Positions 1 to 9,920 of a stretch of 21,425 bases of DNA are shown here, one piece after another. The notes beneath the pieces are model-generated. The model did not search any database. It saw only the letters and a program-made list of their open reading frames with translations, and had not been told where the DNA came from. Every line of letters starts with the position of its first letter. Positions within the stretch are counted from its first letter, which is position 1. Position numbers and translations under genes: made by a program. This stretch comes from a bacterium (lineage in GTDB: Bacteria > Bacillota_I > Bacilli_A > Mycoplasmatales > Mycoplasmoidaceae): positions 1-21,425 of the forward strand of contig JAGBPV010000093.1 in the NCBI GenBank assembly GCA_017633195.1, read 5' to 3'.

Positions 1-58
1 AAATTTCACTTTATGATATATTCATATTACATTAAAATATTTATATATTTTTCTAAAA

Positions 59-2134
59 ATGTCTAAAGATTTAGCATTAATTACAGTAATTATTAATAAT
101 TTCAATAATAAAAGATATATTGAAAAAGCAATTTTATCTGTTATTTATCAAACTTACAAAAATTTACAAATCTTAATTTTAGATGATCATTCAACAAGCA
201 AACAAACTTGAGCAATATATGAAAAATATACAGAATTTGATAAAAGAATTCAATTAGTAAGTAATGAACAAAATATGCAAATTTTTGCTTCAAGAATGAA
301 AGCAATTGATTACATTAAAGGAGAATATGTCTTATTCCTTGATGGTGATGATTATTTAGATTTAGATTTTGTAAGGCATATGCATGATTTTTTAATTTAT
401 AAAGATGCAGATATAGTTGTTTGTAATTTTGCTTTTGTTATTGAAAATAGCTTATTTATTGAACAAAAAAGTAAATTCAAAAAACTAGAATATACCAAAG
501 AAGATAATTTATTAAATTTTTTGTTTGAAACTCTTGCTGCTAGTTATAGTCAAAATTTAATGTGAAATAAATTATATAAAACAAAAATAGTAAAAGAAGC
601 AAAAAAAGAAATAGTAAATAATAATTTGCAAAACATTAAATTATATGCAGGAGAAGATTTTTTTATTAATTCATTTATTTTAAAACAAGCAAATAAATTA
701 TGTATTGATGAAAGCTTTATTGGCAATTATTATAGAAGAACAGATATTTTAGAAACAAGAAATATTAAGAAGAAAAAGTTTTATTTAGATGGTACAAATC
801 ATATTAATCAATTAACCTATGATATTTTTATTAAAAATAGTAAAGATGAAGTTTTGTATAAAAATTTTGAACAAACGGTTTTAGTAACTTTAAGTCAATA
901 TCTTTTTTTATTTCAACTTGATATTAATTGAATTAATTTAAAAGAAGTTAGTAATTATTTAAGAATTAAAGATATTAATGAAATTAAAAAAAGAATTGAA
1001 TTAAATTCAAATGAATGGTTAATTCCAAAGACTTTTAAATATGAATCTTATATAAACTATATTAAAAAAAAATTAAATCATTGTGATGATCTTACATTTA
1101 GTTTATCTAATTCTATTTTTATATCCCCTAAAAATTTTCATGATGAATACAAACAATATTACATATTAAATTATCAAATTTTAGACCTATTATTTTTAGC
1201 ATTATTTCAAAATAAAAAAGTTAATATTGCTTATGATGAAAAAAATAAGATTCATGAAAAATTAAAAAATGAACTTGTTAGTATTATTAAAAAATTAGAT
1301 TATGATCTTGATTTATTAAATTTTGTTTCTTTATCACCAAGAATGCTTGATCACTTTAATATTATTCTTGATCAATTAAGAATTTATCAATATTCATTAA
1401 ATGAAATTTGAAAAAAATCTAAAGCAAAAGATTTCTTTAAAAAAGTCTTTAAAAATGATTTAGAAACTTTAAATAAAGTTGAAGAATTATTTTATCTTAC
1501 TTGCTTAATATCAAATAATATTTTTCACTTTAACAAGAAATCAATTTTTAATTATGATTACAAAATGTTTTATTTATTATTTATATCTTTATATATGAAC
1601 ACACATAATGAATATCAAACTTTTTTTGTTGATATTAAACAAATCAAGAATATTAAAGAAATTATGTTTCATATTTATTATCATACTGATCATGTTTATG
1701 AAGATGTATTTTTTAATTTAGAACAAGCAAATGCTTTAAAATTAGAAAAATATTTTCTTGATATTATTAAGAACTTTTATCCACATTTATTTAATAAAGA
1801 ATTTAGTGAAAAATTATTCAATGCTTTTTTTGAAAATTTAAACAAATGATATGAATCATCAAATGTAATTCCATTATATTTAAATATCATTAATGATCAT
1901 AAGATTATTAACTTGCAAATTTATGAAATTTGATTAAAACAATATGATGGTTTAAAAGGATTTAAAAATTATCAAACTAAAATTTATAATCTTCCAGTAA
2001 TCAATAAAATTCATGCATGTATTAAAGATAGTGATATGTTTAGTAATGAAATGTATAAATATTTAAGAAATCATCATAAATTATTTAAATTATTTTGAAA
2101 ATTAAATAAAAAAAGAATTAAGCATAAATTCTAA
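59..2134 (+). CDS. Family 2 glycosyltransferase, 691 aa
   Basis: Predicted to transfer a sugar from a nucleotide-sugar donor to a glycolipid or surface glycan. The N-terminal ~100 residues are a typical GT-A domain: ITVIINNFNN at the start, an ILILDDHS segment (usual DDGS), and the DxD metal/donor motif in LFLDGDDYLD near residue 100. A GEDFFIN segment near residue 200 matches the 'ED' catalytic-base motif of GT2 enzymes. The remaining ~450 residues are K/N/L/Y-rich, unrecognised and without a clear membrane segment, so it is probably cytosolic or peripherally membrane-bound. Several TGA codons (for example 566-568, 929-931, 1847-1849) must be Trp. No Shine-Dalgarno precedes the ATG at 59. 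Its stop overlaps that of the convergent membrane-protein gene. The family is secure; donor and acceptor are unknown. Confidence 0.85.
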
Positions 2135-3072
2135 TGAGCAAAATATAAGCTTAATTCCATACAAGTACTACAAACTAAAAAAATTCCTACAATAACATAT
2201 ATTAATTGTTGACTATAAACATAAAAGATATTATAACTAGCATCATTAATATTACTTAATCATAATGAAATTAAAATCATAATTGGAACTAACATAAAAA
2301 TTAATGCACTTACTGCAAGTCCTAAAGTTGCTGAAGCTAAAGGTAATTTATCTATAAAAAAATTAGGATAAGTTCCAATTGCTGCAAAAGGAGGAGTGGT
2401 TATTTTATTATTCATTGCATAAGCAGCATATGCAATAATAATACTTAAAGTAATTAAATAAAATATCGTAAAACAAGCAAATCAAATTCAATTATTTCTT
2501 TGATATTTTTTGGTTTTAATCTTATCTTTTAAATAATAATAGTAATTACCAAATCAATTAATAACAATAATATTTTTTCATCAATCTTGATATTTTTCTT
2601 GCTTTTGTTTATATGTTTCTAATTGATCATTACTAAATTCATATGCTTTATTTTTATGAATTCAAAAATCTAAATTAAATAATCTTATGAATTTTATTCA
2701 TGCTCAATAAAAAGGATACATTCATTTTCACTTATGATATTTATTTAATTCATAAGCATAATCTTCTTGTTTTTTCTTACTTAAAGTTTTTAAATAAACT
2801 TTTTTTGCTTTTTTAAATTCACTATAATTAAGTTCTTTTTTTCCATAAACACTTAATTCATTTTTAATTTTTAAATTTGGATTAACTACAGGAAATCTTA
2901 AAGGTTTTCTTAAATTATTCTTTCTTATTTTCTTAATAACTTTTAAACTTGATTCTAAATAAGCATTATTTTTCTTTTTAAAAATTCCAAAAAGATATGC
3001 TCATACTAAGCATATATATCTAAAAAAAGAATATTTAATTTTTTTATGATTTGTTTTTATTGTTGATTTCAT
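2131..3072 (-). CDS. C-terminally membrane-anchored protein of unknown function, 313 aa
   Basis: I do not recognise this family. It begins at an ATG (3072-3070) inside the end of rbfA, overlapping it by 29 bp in another frame, so it is probably translationally coupled and the last gene of the nusA-infB-rbfA operon. Residues 1-~180 are basic, Lys/Tyr/Trp-rich and mostly hydrophilic, apart from one short hydrophobic stretch near residues 15-30 (RYICLVWAYLFGIF). The last third holds three hydrophobic segments: one around WFACFTIFYLITLSIIIAY, one around LGLAVSALIFMLVPIMILIS, and one near the C-terminus. Many TGA codons read as Trp, several in pairs. The TAG stop (2133-2131) overlaps the TAA stop of the convergent glycosyltransferase. 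The reading frame is well supported; the function is unknown. Confidence 0.75.
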
Positions 3073-3415
3073 TGAAGATCTTATTTATTTTAATTACATT
3101 ATCTACTACAGCATCGATATGAAAACGAATTATTGGGACTTTATAAGCACTCATTTCTTTTGCTAAATAAGTTCTAAATAAACCTGCATGTTTGTTTAGA
3201 ACACCAACATCATCTTCTACTTGTTCTCTATTTCTTGAATCCACATAAACATCACAATAAGAATTGTCTACAGAAAGTTTTAAATCAGTAAAACAAATGC
3301 TGCTTTTATTTAAATTTATATCTGATTTTAATTTATATCAAGCTTCATTTAAATATTTTAAAATGACTGCTTCTTTTTTTTGTTTAGCAAATTTAACATT
3401 ACTACTTTTTCTCAT
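3044..3415 (-). CDS. rbfA: Ribosome-binding factor A, 123 aa
   Basis: RbfA binds the maturing 30S subunit near helix 1 of 16S rRNA and acts late in small-subunit assembly. The protein has the single KH-like RbfA fold: a basic N-terminus ([17 protein letters not shown]), a central strand region with FTDLKLSVDNSYCDVYVD, and a C-terminal segment with the family-typical LFRTYLAKEMSAYKVPIIRF pattern (family: R..LA..L..R..P.L.F). Length is normal. The ATG overlaps the last 14 bp of infB in another frame, a usual coupled arrangement, and one TGA codon encodes Trp near residue 26. The infB-rbfA order is conserved in bacteria and supports the call. The downstream membrane-protein gene starts within its last codons. 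Confidence 0.88.
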
Positions 3416-5267
3416 TATTATTACTCATTTTAGCTAATAAATCGACTTTTTTATCTATAAAACATTCTAAGATATCATTTTCTTTAATATCATTAAATCC
3501 AGTAATGGTTAGACCACATTCTTTACCTTCTTTAATTTCTTTCACATCATCCTTTAAATGTTTTAGTGATGAAATTGTAGAAGTATAAACAACAATTCCA
3601 TCTCTTATAACTCTTACATTGCTGTTTCTAACTATTTTACCATTTGTTACAACACATCCAGCTATTGTACCAATACTACTTGCTTTAAAAATTGCTTGAA
3701 CTTTTGCTTCACCAATTATTTCTTCTTCATATACTGGATCTAATGTACCTATTAATATCTTTTCCATTTGATCTTTTAATGCATAAATAACATTTTGGAA
3801 AATGATTTTAATGCCAATATTGTTTGCTAAATCTCTTACACTTTTTACTGGTCTTACATTGAATCCAATTATTAAAGCATTACTTGCTTTTGCTAATTTA
3901 ACATCTGATTCACTAATTGCACCAATTGCACTTCTAATAATTTTTAAAGTTGTTCCATCAATATTAATTTTTTCAAATAAGTTTTTAATAGCTTCAATAC
4001 TTCCATTTACATCTGCTCTCAAAATTACATTAGTAACTTTAGTATCTTTGGTAGTTTGATTATTTTGTTGCATTTGAAACAATCTATCTTGTCTAATTTG
4101 TTTTTGTGCAATTTTATTAGCAATAGATTTTGCTAGTTTTTCATCTCTTAATGCAATGAATTTATCTCCAGCTTCTGCAAGATTATTTAAACCTGAAACA
4201 ATTACAGCTTTTGATGGTCTTGCTTCATCAATTTCATGATTATTTTCATCTTTTAAAGTTCTTACTCTTCCAAAAGTAGCACCAACTACTAAATAATCAC
4301 CTTTTTTTAAAACCCCTTTTTGTACTAAGATACTTGCTAAAGGTCCACTTCCTTTATCTAGTCTTGATTCTAAAACTGTGCCAATTGGTAAAGAATTAAT
4401 AGCAGCTTTGTAATCTTGTAAATCTGTTATTAAAAAGATGGCATCTAATAATTCATTGATTCCTTGATTAGTTAAAGCTGAACCTTTAATGATTACAGTT
4501 TCTCCTCCTCATTCTTCTCCAACTATACCATTATCTGATAATTGTGCAAGGATTTTTTCTACATTAGCAGTAGGTTTATCCATCTTATTAACAAATACAA
4601 TTAATTTAGCATTTGAAGCTTTAGCATGGTCAATAGCTTCAATAGTTTGAGGCATTACTCCATCATCTGCTGCAACTACTAAAATAATAATATCTGTAAT
4701 TTCAGCTCCTCTTGCTCTCATTTCACTAAAAGCTTCATGACCTGGAGTATCAATGAAAGTAATATGACGATCTTTATGCTTAATTTGATAAGCTCCAATA
4801 TGCTGAGTAATTCCACCAGCTTCTTTAACTCTTACATGGGAATTTCTAATAGTATCTAATAAACTGGTTTTTCCATGATCAACATGTCCCATGACTGTTA
4901 CAACTGGGGGTCTTGATTCTAAAATTAAATTCTTATCATCAAGTTTAATGTTGTTTAAAATATTTTCTTCTGTAATTTCATCTTGCTTATCAAAATCAAG
5001 ATTAAAATTAACGCATAATTCTGCAATTTGATCTTCACTTAATAAAGTATTGATTGTAATAATTTGACCTTTTAATAAGAAAAATCGAATAATTTCTGAA
5101 GCAGGTTTATTAATTTTTTTAGCAAATTCAGTAACTGTTAAAGGAGAAGTAAAAACAAAGACATTGTCCTTATTTACTCCAACTTCTACTTTTTTTAATA
5201 GAGTATTTATTTCAATATTTTTTCTATTATCAGTTTCTTTTTTGTTTATATTTTTCTTTTTTTTCAT
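3402..5267 (-). CDS. infB: Translation initiation factor IF-2, 621 aa
   Basis: GTPase that brings fMet-tRNA to the 30S subunit and promotes 50S joining. After a Lys-rich start, residues ~40-95 form the IF2 N-terminal helical domain ([20 protein letters not shown]). The G domain follows: G1 GHVDHGKT at residues 127-134, G3 DTPGHEAF, G4 NKMD. C-terminal domains II-IV include [13 protein letters not shown] and FNVRP. Length is typical of mycoplasmas, which lack the long variable N-terminal extension of enterics. A TGA at 4506-4508 encodes Trp. A good Shine-Dalgarno (AAAGGAG, about 5 nt spacing) fixes the ATG at 5267. It lies 50 bp after nusA and overlaps rbfA; ylxR, often found between nusA and infB, is absent. 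Confidence 0.97.
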
Positions 5268-5317
5268 AAATACTCCTTTTACTTAATACTATTTATATCT
5301 TACTTAAATATGAAGAA

Positions 5318-7030
5318 TTAATTGTCATATTCATCATCAAATTCATCATATGAATTGTTATCATCATCAAATTCTTCATCTTCATCATATGTTAAATATT
5401 CTTGAGTTATATCATCAAATTCATCAAGAATGTTTTTGTTTTTTTGTTTATTTTCTTGTTCTAAATTCTTATTAACTTTTTTGAATTTTCTTTTTGGTTT
5501 TTTTTCTGTAGTTTCTTTAGAATCTAATAAAGCATCTAAATTAGTTGTTATTTCATTATTAGCATGTTCAGAGCGTAATTTTAAATAATCAACTTTATTT
5601 GTTTTTGGTTTAATAACTTCAGTTTTATTTTCTTCTAAAACATTATCAATATCTTGTTGCACAATAGTTTCTTTTAATTCATTAGAATTTGTATCTTGTT
5701 TAGATAAATCACTATTTTTAGTTAATTCTTCATTTACAATAAATTCTTTTTTTTCTATTTCTTTCTTAGTTTCAAATAAATTATTGTTTAATGAATAATT
5801 ATCTTTTAAATCTAATGCACTTTGAATTTGTTCATAAGAACTTGCTTTTTCTAAGTTTCTTAAAATTTCATTTGTTGAAGCAAAATCTAACATCACATCT
5901 TTATTAGACTTACTCTTATCATAAATAGAAAAATCAACTGGATCATATTTTATATTTTCATTTTCAGCATCTTCTCTTGTTTTGATTTCTAAATTTCAAC
6001 CAGTTAATTTACTAATTAATCTAATATTAATTCCTCTTAAACCAATTATTAAAGATAAAGATTCTTTAGGAACAATAATAGTTGCTACTTTTTCTTCTTT
6101 AGAAATTACTTCAAGTCCATCAATTCTTGAAGGCAAACAAGCACTTGCTATAAATTTTGCTATATCATCATAATATTTAACAAATTCAATTTTTTCATTA
6201 ACACCATTTAATTCTCTATATACTGCATTAATTCTACTTGCTCTATTTCCTACACAAGTTGAAATCGGATTAATATTTGCATTATTACTTTTTACAGCAA
6301 CTTTTGTCTTAATTCCAGGTTCTCTAGCAACACTAATTATTTCAACAATATCTTGTGCAATTTCAGGAACTTCTAGTCTTAACAATCCCTTAATAAAATT
6401 TGCGTCTGTTCTAGATAAAATAATTGGTCAACCCTTAGTTTGTTGCATTACATCTTTAACATAAAATTTATAAGTATTATTGATTTCTAAAGTTTCATTA
6501 GGAATTTTATCACTTGCTTTAACAAAACCTTTAGTACCATCAAATTCAACAAATGAAAAGTTTAATACTGGATCAGTCATTTCAATTTTTCCTGAAACTA
6601 TGGTTCCTTTTTTATCTTTTCATTGGTTATAAATTTTTTCATTAACCATCTCACTAACTTTTTGTTTAAAAAGTTGTTGAACACTTCTTACCATGGTGTT
6701 ATCAAAACTTTTTAAATCAATTGGTTGTTCAATAAGATCATCAATTTTAGCATCAGGATTAATTTTTCTTGCTTGTGTTAAATCAATTTCACAATCATCA
6801 TCACCATCATTATCATAATAGTTATCATCAACAACTTTAAGTTGTTTTTTCATAACAAAAACTTTATTGTCAAAATCAACTTTAACATCTAAAACTGCAT
6901 TGGTATAAACTTTGGTATAAACTTTTGTTAAAACATTTTTTAAAATGTTTGCAACTTCTTCATTTGTCAAATTCTTATCTTTAACAATTTCTTCAATAAG
7001 AGCAAAAATTAATTCATTTTGTGAAGCCAT
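5318..7030 (-). CDS. nusA: Transcription elongation/termination factor NusA, 570 aa
   Basis: Binds RNA polymerase and nascent RNA, modulating pausing, termination and antitermination. Order of parts: N-terminal RNAP-binding domain (residues 1-~135), S1 domain (~140-210), KH1 (REPGIKTKVAV followed by NPISTCVGNRASRINAVYREL) and KH2 (IIVPKESLSLIIGLRG, then SKLTGW). In KH1 the usual GxxG loop reads GNRA. Beyond KH2 there is a ~200-residue low-complexity tail, very rich in Asp and Glu in its last 40 residues, instead of the usual compact end. I chose the ATG of MASQNELIF (7030) rather than the in-frame ATG at 7090, because the latter forms one arm of a terminator-like hairpin. TGA codons encode Trp at 5993-5995 and 6617-6619. 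Confidence 0.95.
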
Positions 7031-7051
7031 TACTTTTGTTTTTTTCTCCGT

Positions 7052-7090
7052 TATAAAAAAGATATGATTACTCCAATATGAAGTAATCAT
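7052..7090 (-). terminator. Hairpin plus T-run between acpS and nusA (terminator or attenuator)
   Basis: On the minus strand a perfect 9-bp stem (arms 7090-7082 and 7072-7064, ATGATTACT paired with AGTAATCAT) with a 9-nt loop is followed after ATC by six T (7060-7055). This fits an intrinsic terminator 40 bp after the acpS stop. Because a TATAAT lies just upstream of it, the same element may sit at the very 5' end of the nusA transcript and act as an attenuator. Confidence 0.6.
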
Positions 7091-7100
7091 TTATGTGATT

Positions 7101-7106
7101 ATTATA
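7101..7106 (-). promoter_or_regulatory. Putative -10 box (TATAAT) for nusA operon
   Basis: A perfect TATAAT on the minus strand lies between acpS and nusA, within an A/T-rich stretch. Transcription would start near 7094-7090, immediately before the hairpin, giving a leader of about 60 nt before the nusA ATG. No convincing -35 is visible, which is common in mycoplasmas. In such AT-rich DNA a chance match is possible. Confidence 0.4.
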
Positions 7107-7131
7107 TATGAAAAAAATGATATTAAAAAAA

Positions 7132-7503
7132 TTAATTAGATAACATTGCAATTGTAATTAAATAATCTTTTTCATCAGCATCAGAAATATAAATTTTTTT
7201 AAAATCAATTGTTTTTATTACATTATTTATTTCTTCATTATTTTGTAAAACATATTCTGCTTTAAAAACATAATTAGAATATAAAACTTTAATACTAAAC
7301 TTATTGAAATATAAAGAAGGATACAAATTATGTAAAAGTTTATACACAGCTTCTTTAACACTAAATAATTTTGCATAATATAATGTTGAATCTTTTTCAA
7401 TTCTTGATTGATTAATTTCTTCATCAAAAAAGAAGCGTTTTATGATATTTTTATTACAAAAAATACTTTTTCTTTTTATTTCAAATAAGTCGATCCCAAC
7501 CAT
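7132..7503 (-). CDS. acpS: Holo-[acyl-carrier-protein] synthase, 123 aa
   Basis: Transfers 4'-phosphopantetheine from CoA to a serine of acyl carrier protein in the cytosol. The N-terminal MVGIDLFEIKR matches the family start (GIDIVEI.R) with the Mg-binding Asp at residue 5. The second signature, AKLFSVKEAVYKLL at residues 44-57, contains the metal-binding Glu51 (family: .KEA..K). Length matches AcpS (~120 aa). The start codon overlaps the stop of the upstream membrane-protein gene by one base (TAATG), so the two are probably translationally coupled. The terminator-like hairpin follows 40 bp downstream. The sequence between and after the two motifs is diverged and Tyr/Asn-rich, but both signatures are present. 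Confidence 0.85.
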   Translation of the reverse strand: MVGIDLFEIKRKSIFCNKNIIKRFFFDEEINQSRIEKDSTLYYAKLFSVKEAVYKLLHNLYPSLYFNKFSIKVLYSNYVFKAEYVLQNNEEINNVIKTIDFKKIYISDADEKDYLITIAMLSN

Positions 7504-8228
7504 TATTTTTTTCCTAATTGATTTAGTTTTTTAATAAAGTTTGCTCATTCATATATTGTTCTAATATTTGCTCAATATTTAAAAGCATTTTCTTCATTTA
7601 ATTCATTATTATGTAATTTATTACTATAATTTCATGATGCATTATTTGCTTCTATTTGTGAAATTAAATATTTTTTTAATGACTCCTTGATTTTCATATC
7701 TTTAACATTTAAAAAGAAATGAAAATTTGCATCATATTGATTGACATTAATTAAATCAGGATAATAAAAAAGTAATAATGATAATGGTAAATCATTTGTA
7801 TTAATCATATATTTTTGAAATTTTGATAAATGTTGAGCTCATTTATACAAATATGGATTACTTCAATTATCTGCAAAATAATAAAAGAATGGAATTAAAA
7901 TTCCCACAATAAAAAAAATAATTCCTAAAATTAATAAAGCATGTAAATCATGATGATGGATTTTTAAATAAACATCAATCAAGATAAATAAAATGCCTAA
8001 ACCTACTAGAAAAATACTTAATAAAACTGCAGTAATATTAAAAATTCAACGATTCTTGCAATTTTTAATTCATACATCACATTCCTTATTCAAAGATTCA
8101 ACATTTTCATTTAAAATTAATTTCTTTATTTCAGGTTGATCTTTATTTAAAAAATAATGATTAATATCAAAATTATTATTATTTAAATTCTTAATTTTCT
8201 TTAAATTTACAAATCAAATTCCACTCAT
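7503..8228 (-). CDS. Membrane protein of unknown function, 241 aa, two central TM helices
   Basis: I do not recognise a family. The start MSGIWFVNLKKIKN is at 8228. Residues 1-~65 are hydrophilic. Two hydrophobic helices follow: ITAVLLSIFLVGLGILFIL around residues 65-85 and ALLILGIIFFIVGILIPFFY around residues 97-117, separated by a short loop with three consecutive His. The remaining ~120 residues are soluble and rich in Trp, Tyr and Asn. Both ends are probably on the same side of the membrane. In-frame TGA codons (first at codon 5) are Trp. The gene ends with TAATG shared with acpS and diverges from rnhC across a 47-bp gap. It heads the minus-strand group; only membrane location can be inferred. 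Confidence 0.7.
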
Positions 8229-8275
8229 TTTATATTTAATAATAACATTATTAAGATTAATTAAGTACATTAAAA

Positions 8276-8929
8276 ATGAATAATACTACAAAGAAAGTAA
8301 TTGGTGCTGATGAAGTAGGAGTTGGAGATTATTTTGGTGGAATTGTTACTTGTGCAGTATTTTTAGATGAAACATTAACAAAAAAAATTAGTTATTTAAA
8401 TATTAAAGATTCTAAAAAATTATCAAATCAAAAAGTTATTGAAATTGCAAAACAACTTATTAAACTTATTCCTTATAATGCCAAAATTATTTCACCTAAA
8501 CAATATAACTTTTTATATGATAAATACAACAATGCACACATTATTAAAACTTATGCACATAATTATGCAATTTATCAATTAAAAACAAGATTACATTTAA
8601 ATGATGCAAAAGTTATTTTAGATGAATATGCTTCTAAAGAAAATTACAATAAATATTTAGCAATTTTAAATGAAAAAAATCCTGTAAAAATTGACATATT
8701 TGAAGAAAAAGCAGAGACAAAATATTTGTGTGTTGCTGCTGCTTCAATTATTGCTAGATATTATTTTTTAATTCAAATTGCAACTTTATCTAAAACTTAT
8801 CACATAAATATTCCTTTAGGATATAACAAACAAAAAATTGAAGTTGCTTTAAACAAATTAAGAATTATTTTAAAAGATGAATATCTTGTTAAATTAAAAG
8901 AATTAGTGAAAATACATTTTAAGATCTAA
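8276..8929 (+). CDS. rnhC: Ribonuclease HIII, short form, 217 aa
   Basis: Endonuclease that cuts the RNA strand of RNA-DNA hybrids. The signature GADEVGVGDYFGG (residues 10-22) is the RNase HIII form; RNase HII usually has DEAGRGPLAGP. The first two catalytic acids are Asp12 and Glu13; a third is Asp116 in KVILDEYAS, and acidic residues 143-147 precede the conserved CVAAASIIARYYFL. At 217 aa it lacks the N-terminal TBP-like substrate-binding domain usual in RNase HIII (~300 aa); nothing upstream encodes it. The gene stands alone on the plus strand, divergent from the acpS group, and its last 27 bp overlap the 3' end of glpF on the other strand. No clear Shine-Dalgarno is seen. Confidence 0.87.
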   Translation: MNNTTKKVIGADEVGVGDYFGGIVTCAVFLDETLTKKISYLNIKDSKKLSNQKVIEIAKQLIKLIPYNAKIISPKQYNFLYDKYNNAHIIKTYAHNYAIYQLKTRLHLNDAKVILDEYASKENYNKYLAILNEKNPVKIDIFEEKAETKYLCVAAASIIARYYFLIQIATLSKTYHINIPLGYNKQKIEVALNKLRIILKDEYLVKLKELVKIHFKI

Positions 8930-9871
8930 TGCTTTATTTGCAACTTTTGTTACAGGAGTGTGAGGTGTAAAAATTAAATATGGATTTTTAATATAAATAC
9001 TATGAATGTAATTATCATGGAAAGTTGGAACTAATCAACATCAAACTCCAACAAAAATTCCGCCTAAAAAAGGACATAATACTGCAACAATAAAAGTGTA
9101 ATTAAAATCAAACAATTTGATTTGTTCATCGCGACAAATACCTGCTTTTTGCAATGGCAATAATAAGAAAACAAATCTTGGACCTAAATCACGTGCTGGG
9201 TTTGCTGCAAATGCAGTTGAACCAATCGAAGATCTAATTAATCCTAAACTTAAACCCATTACAAAAGGCACTCATAAATTTGAACCAATTGAAAAAGATT
9301 CAAATCCACAAACAATTACTCCTACACTAGTTAATAAAGATGCAACTGTAAATTCTGTAAACATATTTCTAGCTCAATCATCACGATCATCATTATGAGT
9401 ACAATGCATTTTCTTAATACTTAAAACATCTGCTGTTTTGATTTTTTTTCAATAAATAAAATCTAATAAAACTTGTCCTAAAATTGCTCCAACAAATTGT
9501 GCAAAAACACAAACTAAAAATAAGATGAATGCTCCTAATCATCCAACATCAGAAGCTCATACTCCTCCAATTAACATCGTAACATCAAAACTTGGATTAA
9601 TTAAACCATAAGCAAAATCTAATTTAATCCCTGTTTTTTCATAAGCCAAACTACTACCAATTGATTCTATTACCATAGAAAATAAAATTCCAATAGCAGT
9701 AGCACCAGCTCATCCAATATTAACAAACAATCATCCTGATTTATGTCCTGGTGTTTTTTTAAAAGAATTCATGGCATTAATACCATTACCTAAAAAAACT
9801 AGAAACATTGTTCCTATCATTTCACCAACAAAAATATAACTAAAAAGATATAAACTTACACTGTGTTCCAT
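8903..9871 (-). CDS. glpF: Glycerol uptake facilitator (aquaglyceroporin), 322 aa
   Basis: Membrane channel for glycerol; in mollicutes imported glycerol feeds phospholipid synthesis and often glycerol oxidation. Six hydrophobic helices are visible, with two half-helix motifs. The second is canonical NPARD (residues 224-228), where the Asp is the glycerol-facilitator hallmark and the Arg is the selectivity-filter residue. The first reads NPS (residues 92-94) rather than NPA. A Trp (TGA, residue 54) lies near the filter Trp position. A hydrophilic insertion rich in Lys, His and Asp (around KKMHCTHNDDRDDW) precedes helix 4, and a ~35-residue tail extends the C-terminus, making it longer than the usual ~260 aa. 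Its stop lies 27 bp inside the convergent rnhC gene. A TATAAT is placed 18 bp before the ATG. Confidence 0.9.
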
Positions 9872-9889
9872 AATTATTTATATTTAGAG

Positions 9890-9895
9890 ATTATA
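9890..9895 (-). promoter_or_regulatory. -10 box (TATAAT) of glpF
   Basis: A perfect TATAAT on the minus strand lies 18 bp before the glpF ATG, predicting a leader of only about 12 nt without a Shine-Dalgarno. It mirrors the secA promoter on the other strand in the same 67-bp gap. Confidence 0.55.
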
Positions 9896-9914
9896 TAGCA
9901 ATGTTATTATTTTA

Positions 9915-9920
9915 TATAAT
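9915..9920 (+). promoter_or_regulatory. -10 box (TATAAT) of secA
   Basis: A perfect TATAAT on the plus strand lies 18 bp before the secA ATG, so transcription should start about 12 nt upstream of the start codon, with no Shine-Dalgarno in the leader. A -35 element is not obvious; its position would overlap the glpF promoter. Confidence 0.55.

Noticed and set aside
3802..4059. 85-codon plus-strand open frame
   Set aside because: It lies entirely within infB on the opposite strand and has no independent support.
7031..7090. Upstream in-frame ATG for nusA, adding 20 residues (start MITSYW)
   Set aside because: The segment encodes one side of a perfect hairpin plus T-run and does not resemble the NusA N-terminus; the ATG at 7030 gives the expected start.
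7227..7427. 66-codon minus-strand open frame
   Set aside because: Overlaps acpS in another frame; the acpS frame carries both family signatures.
9117..9398. 93-codon plus-strand open frame
   Set aside because: Antisense shadow of the conserved glpF coding region including NPARD.
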